A stretch of 64,000 nucleotides of DNA, from contig NZ_OZ060452.1 in assembly GCF_964059235.1 (NCBI RefSeq), positions 186,001 to 250,000 of the forward strand, in the 5' to 3' direction. The notes below the pieces were generated by a model that worked only from the letters and a program-made list of their open reading frames with translations, was not told where the DNA came from and did no database searches. Of the stretch, positions 8,739-18,330 are shown piece after piece (within the stretch, counting starts at the first letter, position 1; each line of letters starts with the position of its first letter). The position numbers and the translations under genes are program-made. Source of the DNA: Candidatus Tisiphia endosymbiont of Nedyus quadrimaculatus (GTDB lineage Bacteria > Pseudomonadota > Alphaproteobacteria > Rickettsiales > Rickettsiaceae).

Positions 8739-8866
8739 ATATAAGTTAAGTCAAAAAACTCTAAGAACGTTCCGATAGAAAGTAACCCGACAGCTTCTTT
8801 TTGTTCTCTAGTAAGGTGGGTCTGGGTATATATAACCCTGCCATTTGCTTGGATAAATTTACTCAT
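8739..8866 (-). pseudogene. N-terminal remnant of a ProP-like MFS transporter
   Basis: About 42 codons starting with ATG at 8866, preceded by GAAGGT as a ribosome binding site. The reading is MSKFIQANGRVIYTQTHLTR, then EQKEAVGLLSIGTFLEFFDLTYI. This is the N-terminus of a rickettsial proline/betaine-type MFS transporter (GTFLE.FD is the start of the first membrane helix). It is cut off abruptly by the D-type repeat fragment. The rest of the gene is absent, so it is dead. Multiple ProP paralogues with decayed copies are usual in Rickettsia. Confidence 0.65.
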
Positions 8867-8990
8867 ACCTTCAACTATTCCTACTTATTTTAGCTAAGTT
8901 CGATGTAACAAGTTAATACTAGGTTCAGTATCATCCCTGATGTCACCCCTGCGAAAGTAGCGGTATCTAAAAAATATCCTAAAGGGTTGT

Positions 8991-9737
8991 TTATATTGCA
9001 CGAGGCGGTAACTGGAATTTCTCTTGTTCATTAACAATAGTACTATTCACTCTATTATTAGTGTCGTTTTTACCAACTTTCCCATTAGGGTCATTTACCT
9101 TTACATCATCATAATCTTCACTAAGAAATTTTCTTTTCATTTCTGATTTATTGAGTACACTCTTAGTTTTATTAGTTTCTAGCTTTTTAATTGTTTTATG
9201 ACTATCTGTTTCTATTGGTAACATATCAGCACTTTGTGTTTTAGCATTTTTTCCCGCAGGACAACTATACTTTTCTAAATCTTTTTTAGTTTCATGCAGC
9301 ATAGCTTTAATTTGCTCTAGCTCTTTGTGCAACTTACTGTTTGCCTCATCACTATTCCGCTTTTTCACCCTATCACTTGCCAAGTTCAATGAAGGATAAT
9401 CTTTGTCTTGATTTAACTTCTGCCTTCTTTTACGATCTGCATCCTGTTTTACCATCTTAAGATACATCTGACGATTTCTTAAAGTTGGATTGATTGTTTC
9501 CGTATCATCTTCACTAAGTAAATCTTCATCATCGTCATCAAAATTTCCTTCCATGACGTTCCTTTTTGCCGTTGATATATACTTCTTATTATAAAGAGGC
9601 GGACGCTTACCACCTTCAAAACCTTTGGTATCTATAATTTTATTATTAGCAGATTTTTTAAAATATCCTCTAAAACCATCAGTACAACCTGAAAGTAGGA
9701 ACAATCCCAAAACTGTAATAATAATTTTCTTTAACAT
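8991..9737 (-). CDS. hypothetical lipoprotein
   Basis: Function unknown. Seen: 248 aa with an N-terminal lipoprotein signal ending in LLSGC (cysteine at residue 18), then a low-complexity, highly charged body with an acidic run DDDDEDLLSEDDTE near residue 67 and a basic, coiled-coil stretch at about 95-155. No catalytic motif. It lies just downstream of murG in the same direction; a 64-bp gap separates them. Probably anchored in the inner or outer membrane facing the periplasm. Confidence 0.7.
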   Translation of the reverse strand: MLKKIIITVLGLFLLSGCTDGFRGYFKKSANNKIIDTKGFEGGKRPPLYNKKYISTAKRNVMEGNFDDDDEDLLSEDDTETINPTLRNRQMYLKMVKQDADRKRRQKLNQDKDYPSLNLASDRVKKRNSDEANSKLHKELEQIKAMLHETKKDLEKYSCPAGKNAKTQSADMLPIETDSHKTIKKLETNKTKSVLNKSEMKRKFLSEDYDDVKVNDPNGKVGKNDTNNRVNSTIVNEQEKFQLPPRAI

Positions 9738-9801
9738 AACCTAATCCGATAATTTTCTATTAATATTAATTAATGACACAAAATTATTAAAACTGCAAGA
9801 A

Positions 9802-10878
9802 TCAGCTTATTATTTCTTCTACTGCGTCAGCTAAAGTCTTACTACCATCATTTTTCCTTTTTAATAACTCATTAGATGTTTTTTTTAATATATCACGATT
9901 TTTTACTAGCACTAAGAGTTTATTGGCTAATTTTTCTGCTGTGATTGTACTTTGTTCAAAACACCACCCTGCCCCACTATCTTCTAGAGCCTTGGCATTA
10001 TAGAATTGATGGTTTTCGCTAGCTGAAGGTAGTGGAATAAAAATCGCCGGCAATCCCACATAGCAAAGCTCAGAAATAGTCGACGCCCCAGCTCTTGATA
10101 TTACTAATTCTTGATTGGCATATTGCTGATCCATATCATAAAAAAAATCTGCCAACTTATATGGAATTTTCAACTGAGCATAAATTTTAGCAATATTATC
10201 ATGATCTTCTAGGGAAGCTTGTTGGGTAATATGCAGTTTAATATCAGGATTTGATTGCGCTAATATCTGAATAGCTTCAGGCACTAAAGTAGAGAAAATC
10301 TTTGCTCCTTGACTTCCTCCAAAAATAAATATTCGGAAAATATCATTATTAAAATTTTCCCTAACTTTCAGGTTTTTAACATTCTCCCGTACTATATTTC
10401 CTATAACCAATTTCTTATTCTTATCAAGAATATTATAATTTTTAGTTTCATCATATGTAAGAGCAACTTTTCTAGCATATTTTAAGAAAAATCTATTAGC
10501 TTTACCAATAAAGCAATTTTGTTCATAAATTATGATAGGAATACGTAAAAATACTGCAGCGAGCAATGGAGGAAAAGTCGGATAGCCACCAAACCCAATT
10601 ATAGCATATGGTTTAATCTTCACTAATAGCAATAACATCTTAAAAGTTATAATTAATAAAGAAATCAATAATTTAAACTTATTAAATAAACCTTTAGGTG
10701 GCAATCTAAAATTTATTATATGTGGTATAAGCTTTAAATCTTCAGTTAAATATTTTTGGCATCTAACATCGGTGATAAGATACGACTCATACCCACGCTC
10801 CATTAATTCTTCACCTAAAGCAATAGCGGGGAACAAATGACCAGCCGTACCACCACCAACAACAATTATATTCTTCAT
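9802..10878 (-). CDS. murG: lipid II glycosyltransferase MurG
   Basis: Adds GlcNAc to lipid I to form lipid II on the cytoplasmic membrane face. Seen: 358 aa, N-terminal glycine loop VGGGTAGHLFPAIALGEEL, second domain loop FGGSQGAK, and the UDP-GlcNAc donor site SRAGASTISELCYVGLPAIFIPLP followed by HQFYNAKAL. The ATG overlaps the ftsW stop by 4 bp, so the order murD-ftsW-murG forms one translationally linked run of the division and cell wall cluster. Confidence 0.96.
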   Translation of the reverse strand: MKNIIVVGGGTAGHLFPAIALGEELMERGYESYLITDVRCQKYLTEDLKLIPHIINFRLPPKGLFNKFKLLISLLIITFKMLLLLVKIKPYAIIGFGGYPTFPPLLAAVFLRIPIIIYEQNCFIGKANRFFLKYARKVALTYDETKNYNILDKNKKLVIGNIVRENVKNLKVRENFNNDIFRIFIFGGSQGAKIFSTLVPEAIQILAQSNPDIKLHITQQASLEDHDNIAKIYAQLKIPYKLADFFYDMDQQYANQELVISRAGASTISELCYVGLPAIFIPLPSASENHQFYNAKALEDSGAGWCFEQSTITAEKLANKLLVLVKNRDILKKTSNELLKRKNDGSKTLADAVEEIIS

Positions 10879-12020
10879 ATGTCAATATCTTGAATTTTAT
10901 ATTTACTAAGAGAGGTTTTATGTTTGGTAAAACCAAGCAGCATCCCCGTAGCAATGGCTATGGCAAGAGTTGAAGAACCACCATAACTAATAAAGGGTAA
11001 CGTCATACCTTTGGTTGGCAATAAATTCAAGGTTACACCAATATTAACGATTGCTTGTAACCCTATTTGGGAAATAATACCACTTGCTGCTAATTGAATA
11101 AATTTATCTTCTTCATTAATAAGTTTAAGTAAACTACGAATAACTATAAAAGCAAATATCCCTACAATGATTAAACAAATAATTGCCCCAAATTCTTCAC
11201 CAGCAACAGCAAAGATAAAATCAGTATGCGAATCCGGCAATACTTGTTTTACCGCCCCTTCACCAGGACCACGACCGTATAAACCTCCATGCTCAAACGC
11301 CCTGATTGACTTACCAACTTGGTAATTACTACTACTATCAGGATCCAAGAAACTATTAATCCTTTTTGTTACATGAGGAAGCCAAAAGTAAGCTGCTGTA
11401 ACCCCAAATACCAACATAAAAGCAGCAAGTATAATCCAAAATATCGGCATACCAGCAATAAAAAGTTGAATACCAAAAACAGCAGTAACCATCACTAACA
11501 TACCAAAATCTGGCTGGATAATTAATAATAAAGCAACTATACTATAAAGACTTATGCAAATAGAAAAACTTGGAAATTCACCTTCAAATTTCAGCGATAA
11601 TATCCAGCCTGCCACCACTGCAAAAAATGGTTTTACAAATTCTGAAGGTTGCATAGAGAGACCTAGAATATTAATCCAACGAGTAGCCCCCTTAACCTCA
11701 TAACCATAAAATCTAACTAAAATTAATAATAATATACTACCAATAAATCCTAGAATTGAGAATCTCTTTAACCATTTTTTTGAGAAAAAAGAAAAAAAAA
11801 TGATTAGTAACAAAGCACTAGCAAGGTAGAATAATTGTCTAGATGCAAAATAATACTCATTAAGTCCAATTCTATTTGCTACTGCTGATCCTGATGTGGT
11901 AACCAACATCATACTAAACACAAATAGGATTACTAAAGCAATAATCATTTGCTGGTCAATACTACGCCACCACCATTTTATATAGTTGTTAGACAATTCA
12001 TTATTATTATCTTTAGCCAT
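10875..12020 (-). CDS. ftsW: lipid II polymerase FtsW
   Basis: SEDS-family glycosyltransferase of the divisome. Seen: about ten membrane segments, GATRWINILGLSMQPSEFVKPFF (the SEDS loop), the catalytic-aspartate loop region, and GLGLLPTKGMTLPFISYGGSS-like LNLLPTKGMTLPFISYGGSS. I chose ATG at 12020 (MAKDNNNEL); it sits within the murD stop as ATGGCTAA. A longer frame would add 26 residues inside murD. Confidence 0.94.
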   Translation of the reverse strand: MAKDNNNELSNNYIKWWWRSIDQQMIIALVILFVFSMMLVTTSGSAVANRIGLNEYYFASRQLFYLASALLLIIFFSFFSKKWLKRFSILGFIGSILLLILVRFYGYEVKGATRWINILGLSMQPSEFVKPFFAVVAGWILSLKFEGEFPSFSICISLYSIVALLLIIQPDFGMLVMVTAVFGIQLFIAGMPIFWIILAAFMLVFGVTAAYFWLPHVTKRINSFLDPDSSSNYQVGKSIRAFEHGGLYGRGPGEGAVKQVLPDSHTDFIFAVAGEEFGAIICLIIVGIFAFIVIRSLLKLINEEDKFIQLAASGIISQIGLQAIVNIGVTLNLLPTKGMTLPFISYGGSSTLAIAIATGMLLGFTKHKTSLSKYKIQDIDI

Positions 12021-13413
12021 GATTAATAATAGCATTATATAATTTAATAAATAATTCTCCGCGTTCCTCAAAATTTTTAAATTGATCGTAGGAAGCACAA
12101 GCTGGGGCTAGCAGAATATTCTTTATACCCCCCGTATCCTCTATTGCATCTCTAAAGGCAGAATTAAAAGCCTCCGTTAAATCTTGACAAATTTGGTAAT
12201 CTACCTTGCCATTAAGAAATGATGCAAAAAGATCTTTGTCTTGACCAAAAAGATAAGCCTTACGAATTTTATAAAACCATGGCTCTAGCTCTGTTATCCC
12301 TCCTTCTTTTGCTATCCCCCCAGCTAACCAATATATATTATCAAGCGATGAGATGGATTTAGAGGCAGCCATGCTATTGGTAGCTTTGCTATCGTTATAA
12401 AAATTTATATTCGTAGGAACATTTAAATATAGCTTTTGTACTGTACCAACATATTGCATTCTATGTGGTAACCCCTTAAATAGCCCGATAGCGGCAATTA
12501 TTTGTTCTGGTCTTGCCCCTATAACTCGACAAGCTGCATAACTAGCGGCAATATTCTCTTGATTATGCATACCTTGTAGATAGTTATTATTATGGAGATT
12601 AATAGTAATCGGTTCAAAAATATTGTCATAAATAATATTATTACAAATTGATATTCCTTTATTAAGAATTTCATAAATAGAGATTGGTACTACATTTGTT
12701 CTATTTTCCTTTTGTAATTCTAGAAAAATATTCTTGGTAATTTCATTATCAACACTAATTATAGCAAATGAATCTTTATCCATTCGATTAAATATCTTTT
12801 TTTTAGCCGCAATATAGCCTTGCATATTATTATGTCGGTCTAAATGATCTTTCGTGATATTAAGAAGCACCACAATTTTGGCTTTAAAACTGTTTAATAA
12901 ATCTAATTGGAATGAGGATAGCTCCAATACATATCCTTTACTATCTAACCTCATAGCCAAAACAGGAAAACCAATATTTCCTCCAACTTGATAATCAAAA
13001 CCACAAAATTGTAAAATATGGCCGGTTAAAGCAGTGGTAGTACTCTTACCATTAGTACCAGTTATGCCAATGAAATTAGCTGCCTCAAGCTCTCTTAACC
13101 TAACTTCCTCAAATAACAGATCTATATCTGAAGTTATCGGTATATTATGGGAATTAGCCATTGTAACAATGTCATGAGACAAAGGAATACCTGGACTCAG
13201 TAGAATCTTATCAAGATTTTGCCACTGCAGATCAGATAAGCTAACAAGACTATCACTCCCATAGATTTTGGTAAAAGCATCCCGACTGCTACTTGCTTGA
13301 TCATAGCAAATTACTTTAGCTACTTTATTCAGTACTTCCCAAGCAGCTATACCAGTCTTACCTAAACCAACTATACCTATATTCTTATGTTTTTGCGAAA
13401 GAAATGATGACAT
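12013..13413 (-). CDS. murD: UDP-MurNAc-L-Ala:D-Glu ligase MurD
   Basis: Adds D-glutamate to the peptidoglycan precursor in the cytoplasm. Seen: about 466 aa, N-terminal Rossmann motif GIVGLGKTGIAAW, ATP loop ITGTNGKSTTTALTGHIL, NITKDHLDRH, NDSKATNSMAA, and GGIAKEGG. I start at ATG 13413 because the upstream GTG of the longer frame is itself part of a good Shine-Dalgarno AAGGTGA. Overlaps ftsW by 8 bp. Confidence 0.95.
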   Translation of the reverse strand: MSSFLSQKHKNIGIVGLGKTGIAAWEVLNKVAKVICYDQASSSRDAFTKIYGSDSLVSLSDLQWQNLDKILLSPGIPLSHDIVTMANSHNIPITSDIDLLFEEVRLRELEAANFIGITGTNGKSTTTALTGHILQFCGFDYQVGGNIGFPVLAMRLDSKGYVLELSSFQLDLLNSFKAKIVVLLNITKDHLDRHNNMQGYIAAKKKIFNRMDKDSFAIISVDNEITKNIFLELQKENRTNVVPISIYEILNKGISICNNIIYDNIFEPITINLHNNNYLQGMHNQENIAASYAACRVIGARPEQIIAAIGLFKGLPHRMQYVGTVQKLYLNVPTNINFYNDSKATNSMAASKSISSLDNIYWLAGGIAKEGGITELEPWFYKIRKAYLFGQDKDLFASFLNGKVDYQICQDLTEAFNSAFRDAIEDTGGIKNILLAPACASYDQFKNFEERGELFIKLYNAIINHG

Positions 13414-13448
13414 AATTTTTAGGATCACCTTGTTTTACTTATGTTTAC

Positions 13449-13567
13449 TATACGTCTATAAAACGTCATTGCGAGGAGACCATAAGGTCGACGAAGCAAT
13501 TGTATGACAGTTTCATGGATTGCCACGCTCACGTATGTTCGCTCGCAATGACATATACGTCTATAAA
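13449..13567. repeat. N-type palindrome flanked by a 14-bp direct repeat
   Basis: The palindrome (about 13464-13553, CGTCATTGCGAG ... CGCAATGACA) is bounded by TATACGTCTATAAA at 13449-13462 and again at 13554-13567, both in the same orientation. This is what a target duplication would look like. Lies between the M23 peptidase start side and murD. Confidence 0.75.
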
Positions 13568-13601
13568 TAAGAAACGAGAACTATATTAACTCCTTAAAAT
13601 T

Positions 13602-14963
13602 TCAAAAGAATTTTGTTGCTGAATTTTCAGCAATCTCTGACTTATTATCAAGCTCACTACTTAAAGACTTTACATTACTTTTAAATTGTTTAAATTTTGC
13701 TAATTGCTTGCCAGCAAGTTCTATACCTGGACTAGATTTAACGTGCATAGGGTTTATGTTCTTACCACCTATTTTAACCTCATAATGTAAATGTGGCCCC
13801 GTAGTTCTACCAGTACTACCAACATACGCAATAACTTGACCTTGTTTAACTATACTTCCTGGCTTAAGATTTTTAGCAAAATTAGAAGCATGAGCATAAG
13901 CAGTTGATAGATTTTGACTATGTTTGATCTGTATAAATTTTCCATAGCCAGATTTCCATCCTATTTCAGTTATCACCCCATTACCTGCAGCATAAATCGG
14001 CGTACCAGTTGGAGCAGCAAAATCAACACCTTTGTGCATTTTGGTATAGCCTAAAGTAGGATGATGTCTATTACCATAATGAGAAGAAATTCTAACTAAT
14101 TTAACAGGGGTTCTAAGCAAACTTCTTTTTACACTTTTACCATCTTCAGAAAAGAAATCATGATTATTGGGTGTATTGTCTAGAGAATACCGGAAAATAT
14201 TATATTCTTTACCTGACAAATTAAGCGATACATATAAAACCTTACCATGATGAGAAAATTTACCTTCCTTGGTAACAAATTTTTCGGTTATAACAGTTAC
14301 CGTATCACCACTTTTAATTTGACGTTGAAAATCAATCTGATAACTATACGAGTTAATCAGCTCAATTATACTATTACTTGATAATCCCAACGATTTTAAG
14401 GCCGACATAAAACTTGAATTAATAACCACAGAAGATTTAGTTATTAATTTATTTAGAACTTTGGTCACATCTTTCGCATAAAAACTTTCCTCTTCTCTAA
14501 TAATTTCTAAAGATTTAACATTATCATACGCTATGGTTATTTTATTCAATATACGTGACTCAGAAGCAAGATCTTCATCGTCTTGTTCAGTAATTTTTAT
14601 TTCATAATCAAAAACAAGTTGCTGTCCTATCTTCAGGGAAGATTCAATATTCTTGTCTTTTACTAGTTTTATGATTTGGTTTATTTCATTATTTGGAATT
14701 TGTTGCCGTAAAAGTATTGCCTTTAATGTATCACCTTTTTTGACTGTTATAACTTGAGAGATTTCATTTGATAGTTCTTCTGAAGATTCAAGCTCTGGCT
14801 CTGCTATAGTAATTGACATAGTATCACTAACGAACTTATTGATCGATAAAGATACAAAAGTAGCAAACCCCATAAAAAGGAATATAGAAAAGTACGAGAA
14901 AATGACCCTAAATTTAGACTTAATCTGCGGGTTTGTTAATATAAGGCAGATAATAGCTTGCAT
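13602..14963 (-). CDS. M23 peptidoglycan endopeptidase with LysM-like domain
   Basis: Probably cuts peptidoglycan cross-links in the periplasm. Seen: 453 aa, one N-terminal membrane segment (about 20-43), a LysM-like region (QVITVKKGDTLKAILLRQ, about 70-120), a central beta-rich region, and the M23 domain at about 285-400. The M23 domain has the zinc ligands in SSHYGNRHHP, HKGVDFAAPTGTPIYAAGNG and PHLHYEV. All zinc ligands are present, so it should be active. Architecture resembles MepM/NlpD-type proteins. Stands alone. Confidence 0.88.
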   Translation of the reverse strand: MQAIICLILTNPQIKSKFRVIFSYFSIFLFMGFATFVSLSINKFVSDTMSITIAEPELESSEELSNEISQVITVKKGDTLKAILLRQQIPNNEINQIIKLVKDKNIESSLKIGQQLVFDYEIKITEQDDEDLASESRILNKITIAYDNVKSLEIIREEESFYAKDVTKVLNKLITKSSVVINSSFMSALKSLGLSSNSIIELINSYSYQIDFQRQIKSGDTVTVITEKFVTKEGKFSHHGKVLYVSLNLSGKEYNIFRYSLDNTPNNHDFFSEDGKSVKRSLLRTPVKLVRISSHYGNRHHPTLGYTKMHKGVDFAAPTGTPIYAAGNGVITEIGWKSGYGKFIQIKHSQNLSTAYAHASNFAKNLKPGSIVKQGQVIAYVGSTGRTTGPHLHYEVKIGGKNINPMHVKSSPGIELAGKQLAKFKQFKSNVKSLSSELDNKSEIAENSATKFF

Positions 14964-15134
14964 TAATGCTCACTTAAGTGATATTGATTTATGAAAAAAT
15001 AACTAACTAACCAAAAATTTATTTAAATATTTTTAGTTTTTATTTGATCTTTTATGTAGTGATCCTACCAATATGGAGTATAGAGAAATAAATTACAATA
15101 AAAATATTACTAAAGTTTTACTTATTTTAAACTA

Positions 15135-15326
15135 ACCTCAAGTATTGATGTAAGACATCGGTTTAATAGCCTAGGGTGTCATCCCTGCGAAGGCAGGTAT
15201 CTTAAAAATGCTCAACTGTCCCATTAGGCTATTTCTTTAGCCCCCTGCTTTCGCAGGGGTGACATCACCCCTAATGGCGATGATTACTTGAGCCTACTAT
15301 TAATTTATTACATCAATACTTGAGGT
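15135..15326. repeat. A-type element with 7-bp site duplication
   Basis: Complete 192-bp copy with ends ACCTCAAGTATTGATGTAAG / TTACATCAATACTTGAGGT and a P-type core. The direct repeat TAAACTA is present on both sides (15128-15134 and 15327-15333). Orientation is opposite to the copy at 4225-4445. It occupies the gap between the divergent M23 gene and the DUF2155 gene. Confidence 0.85.
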
Positions 15327-15439
15327 TAAACTACTAGCGATGAATCACACTACCACAAAATTTTATATATACAATTTTGCTACATGCTAGTATAATTCAG
15401 CATAGTCCAAATTATAACTTAAAGAATTGTTATTTTCGC

Positions 15440-15958
15440 ATGTTGCAGAAATTGATGAAGCACCTTATATTTGCCAATATAATGGGGTTTTTATGCATTC
15501 TTTCTTCTTATGGACAAGCTGAAGATACTGCTCAAAATATGGAATTCCTTGATACTACAGATGAAAGTAATGAATTAGAAAAAGATAATAATTTTACTGA
15601 GCATGTTGCTGATTCTAATAATTTGCTAAATATACAAAATAGTGTTGAACATTCAGAATTAAAAACTTGCAGTCTTGGTAAGATTATTGCTTTAAATAAA
15701 ATCACAGCAACATCAAAGGAGCTGGTATTAAAGCCTAATGAACCACAATATTTTGGTAATATTCAAATTAAACTTCATAAATGTATTAAAAATCTTGATC
15801 CTTATAATGAAGATAATTACATGCTATTAACCATTACAGAGCATAAAATTGATGAGGATGCTATGTTAATTTTCCAAGGATGGCTTATCTCGTCAAGTAT
15901 TTCAGTCTCCACCTTTGAACATCCTATTTATGAAATCTTTGCTAAAAATTGTTTATAG
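15440..15958 (+). CDS. DUF2155 secreted protein
   Basis: Function unknown. Seen: 172 aa from the chosen ATG (MLQKLMKHL), a signal peptide ending near SSYGQA, a variable acidic linker, and a C-terminal DUF2155 domain (about 100-172) with NEPQYFGNIQIKLHKC and AMLIFQGWLISSS...FEHPIYEIFAKNC. Two conserved cysteines may pair in the periplasm. A TTG 63 bp upstream would give a longer form that lacks a clean signal peptide. Known alphaproteobacterial members commonly lie near envelope genes; here an O-antigen-ligase-like gene follows after 13 bp. Confidence 0.75.
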   Translation: MLQKLMKHLIFANIMGFLCILSSYGQAEDTAQNMEFLDTTDESNELEKDNNFTEHVADSNNLLNIQNSVEHSELKTCSLGKIIALNKITATSKELVLKPNEPQYFGNIQIKLHKCIKNLDPYNEDNYMLLTITEHKIDEDAMLIFQGWLISSSISVSTFEHPIYEIFAKNCL

Positions 15959-15971
15959 GATATTTTAAGTA

Positions 15972-17399
15972 ATGATATACTCAAATGATTTGAAGAATGG
16001 GGACAATAAACAAGGGGAGAGTGAGCGGAACGTACATTTAGTACGTGAGTACACGAATGCCCCGCAAGTATTTGCAAAAACCAATTATTTAAAGCAGAAG
16101 AGTATACAATCCATGATCTGCCTATTAGTTATGTTATTCCCAGTAGTTGGATTGATTTCTGGTTTTTCTGCTGCAGTAACAGTTCCTATGTTGTTATTAA
16201 CTATATTAATTGCTTTGCGAGATAAAATCTTTATTCATTTGAAATACGCTACTATTAAAGAAACTTTGTTATCCAATTGGAAACTGGAATTACTATTTTG
16301 TCTTTGGTGTCTTATAACAAATTTTTATTCACCTAATTACCCCTCCTCTTTATTTAACTATCTACAGGTTTGTTTAATTGTTCTAATAGGGTTTATCGTA
16401 AATAGCAATATTGACAAATTATCCATAAATGTAACTAAAATAAAAATATACTTTATTATAGGAATAACAGCAGCAATTGCTCTGTTTTTTATAGAATACG
16501 CATCTCACGGTATTATAACAAGGGCTTTCCGTACTGTTTTTCAGCCAAAATCTTCATGTCAATTCTTTTTATTCATTCTTGACCGTGGATGTTCTTTATT
16601 ATCAGTTCTTTCATGGGTAGCTATAGCTATAATTATATCATATCATAGATATTTATTAGCACTAATATATTACCTGATAATTTTTTATTTGCTCTATATC
16701 TCAGATAGCCTTGCAAGCTCTTTAGCATTTACCGTAGCTGGATTAGTATTTTTAACAAATAGGCTGTTAGTAACCAAATCACTGCAATCTGTTTTTTTGA
16801 AATTATTTACCCTTGCTATGATATCTGGTTCAATATTGATGCCGATAATTGCATATAAAATACAACCACATTATGCCTCAGATCACTATGCCAAATTTCT
16901 ACCAGACTCTGCTAAGCACCGTGTATTTATTTGGCACTTTGTTGCCGAACAAATTATCAAGAAACCAATTTTGGGTCATGGATTTGCTTCATCAAGAAAT
17001 TTTAAAATTGATGAGAAACAAATGATTAGCTATAACCAGTGGACGTGGTCCCCCCTTCCTCTACACCCACATGATAATATAATGCAAATTTTATTGGAAA
17101 CGGGCTTAATAGGTTTGATACTATTTTTATCTTTAATTTACAAATATATTCAAAAAATTAGTAATATATCCTTAGTGCAGTCTTCTAAAAGTGGTAAGAT
17201 AAATCGAACGAAGGAGGATAACAAAATAGCTATAGATGTATTAAATTACAAGTCAGTTGCCTATGCTTGCTTTATAAATTATTATATAATAGGTATGATT
17301 TCATTTAACATTTGGCAAATATGGTGGGTTTGTAGCTCTTTTGGAGCGATGATTTTGTTTAAGTTACTTCTTTCAAAATCACAGGAGTATAATTATTAA
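15972..17399 (+). CDS. O-antigen ligase-like membrane protein with repeat-encoded N-terminus
   Basis: Likely joins polysaccharide chains to lipid A core or a similar acceptor at the periplasmic face. Seen: 475 aa, about ten to twelve membrane segments, and the large loop with the Wzy/WaaL-type signature GHGFASSRNF and HPHDNIMQILLETGLIG including the conserved histidine. Odd: residues 1-45 (MIYSNDLKNGDNKQGE onward) are encoded by a C-type palindrome (15975-16108); the membrane protein proper begins near SMICLLVMLFP. A start at that internal methionine (16113) is possible. The stop overlaps the nuoA start by one base (TAATG). Confidence 0.78.
   Translation: MIYSNDLKNGDNKQGESERNVHLVREYTNAPQVFAKTNYLKQKSIQSMICLLVMLFPVVGLISGFSAAVTVPMLLLTILIALRDKIFIHLKYATIKETLLSNWKLELLFCLWCLITNFYSPNYPSSLFNYLQVCLIVLIGFIVNSNIDKLSINVTKIKIYFIIGITAAIALFFIEYASHGIITRAFRTVFQPKSSCQFFLFILDRGCSLLSVLSWVAIAIIISYHRYLLALIYYLIIFYLLYISDSLASSLAFTVAGLVFLTNRLLVTKSLQSVFLKLFTLAMISGSILMPIIAYKIQPHYASDHYAKFLPDSAKHRVFIWHFVAEQIIKKPILGHGFASSRNFKIDEKQMISYNQWTWSPLPLHPHDNIMQILLETGLIGLILFLSLIYKYIQKISNISLVQSSKSGKINRTKEDNKIAIDVLNYKSVAYACFINYYIIGMISFNIWQIWWVCSSFGAMILFKLLLSKSQEYNY
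15975..16108. repeat. C-type palindrome within coding sequence
   Basis: Shares the core GAGCGGAACGTACATTTAGT and ends TATACTCAAATGATTTG / AAGCAGAAGAGTATA with a copy at 48163-48297 inside gdh, and the core with intergenic copies at 38539 and 55609. Read in frame at the start of the O-antigen ligase-like gene. Confidence 0.8.
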
Positions 17400-17773
17400 T
17401 GTTGGAAACATCTAATATTTTACAGGAATACTTGCCTATAGCTGTGTTTTTTGGTATAGCATCAGTTTTGTCGTTGGTAATAGTTACATTGCCAAGGCTT
17501 TTAGCTCCTCAAAAATATAATAAGGCTAAGTTGGATAGTTATGAATGCGGATTTGAACCTTTTGGTGATGCTAGAAGCAAATTTGATGTACGTTTTTATT
17601 TAGTAGCTATTTTATTTATTATTTTTGATCTAGAAATAACTTTTTTGGTGCCATGGGCTATTACGCTTGGACAAATTGGTAAATTTGGTTTCTTCTCAAT
17701 GATGTTTTTCTTATTGGTACTTACCATCGGTTTTGTATATGAATGGAAAAAAGGAGCTTTAGACTGGGAGTAA
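17399..17773 (+). CDS. nuoA: NADH-quinone oxidoreductase subunit A
   Basis: Membrane subunit of respiratory complex I. Seen: 124 aa, three membrane helices, and the family block [40 protein letters not shown] with the conserved C and the FDxE motif. Overlaps the upstream gene by one base and is followed by nuoB after 4 bp, so it is in an operon. Confidence 0.95.
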   Translation: MLETSNILQEYLPIAVFFGIASVLSLVIVTLPRLLAPQKYNKAKLDSYECGFEPFGDARSKFDVRFYLVAILFIIFDLEITFLVPWAITLGQIGKFGFFSMMFFLLVLTIGFVYEWKKGALDWE

Positions 17774-17777
17774 TGAC

Positions 17778-18323
17778 ATGCAAGCAAAGATAGATCTATA
17801 TGAATACGATCAAGATAAGCTCCTTGAAGAAGAAATTTCAAACCGAGGATTCCTTATAACTAAACTCGATGATTTGATAGGCTGGGCTAGATCTAATTCA
17901 CTTTGGCCTATGAGTTTTGGTCTTGCATGTTGTGCAGTAGAAATGATGCAAGCTGCTTCTAGCCGCTATGATATGGATCGTTTTGGCATGTTGTTTAGAC
18001 CAAGTCCACGTCAATCTGATTTAATGATAGTTGCAGGGACATTAACAAATAAGATGGCTCCAGCTCTTAGAAAAGTTTATGACCAAATGACTGAACCTAA
18101 GTGGGTTCTATCAATGGGAAGCTGTGCCAATGGTGGTGGTTATTATCACTATTCATACTCAGTAGTACGCGGCTGTGATCAGATTGTTCCAGTAGACGTA
18201 TACGTGCCAGGCTGCCCTCCAACTGCTGAAGCTTTGATTTATGGTTTAATGCAGTTACAAAAGAAGATTAGAAGAACTACTAGATTTAGAGAAGGTGAAA
18301 ATATGACTTTTAAATTACCTTAG
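17778..18323 (+). CDS. nuoB: NADH-quinone oxidoreductase subunit B
   Basis: Carries the terminal 4Fe-4S cluster N2 of complex I next to the quinone site. Seen: 181 aa, the double cysteine in [24 protein letters not shown], then [42 protein letters not shown] with the remaining cluster cysteines. Standard length. Between nuoA (4 bp gap) and nuoC (7 bp gap). Confidence 0.96.
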   Translation: MQAKIDLYEYDQDKLLEEEISNRGFLITKLDDLIGWARSNSLWPMSFGLACCAVEMMQAASSRYDMDRFGMLFRPSPRQSDLMIVAGTLTNKMAPALRKVYDQMTEPKWVLSMGSCANGGGYYHYSYSVVRGCDQIVPVDVYVPGCPPTAEALIYGLMQLQKKIRRTTRFREGENMTFKLP

Positions 18324-18330
18324 GCAACAA

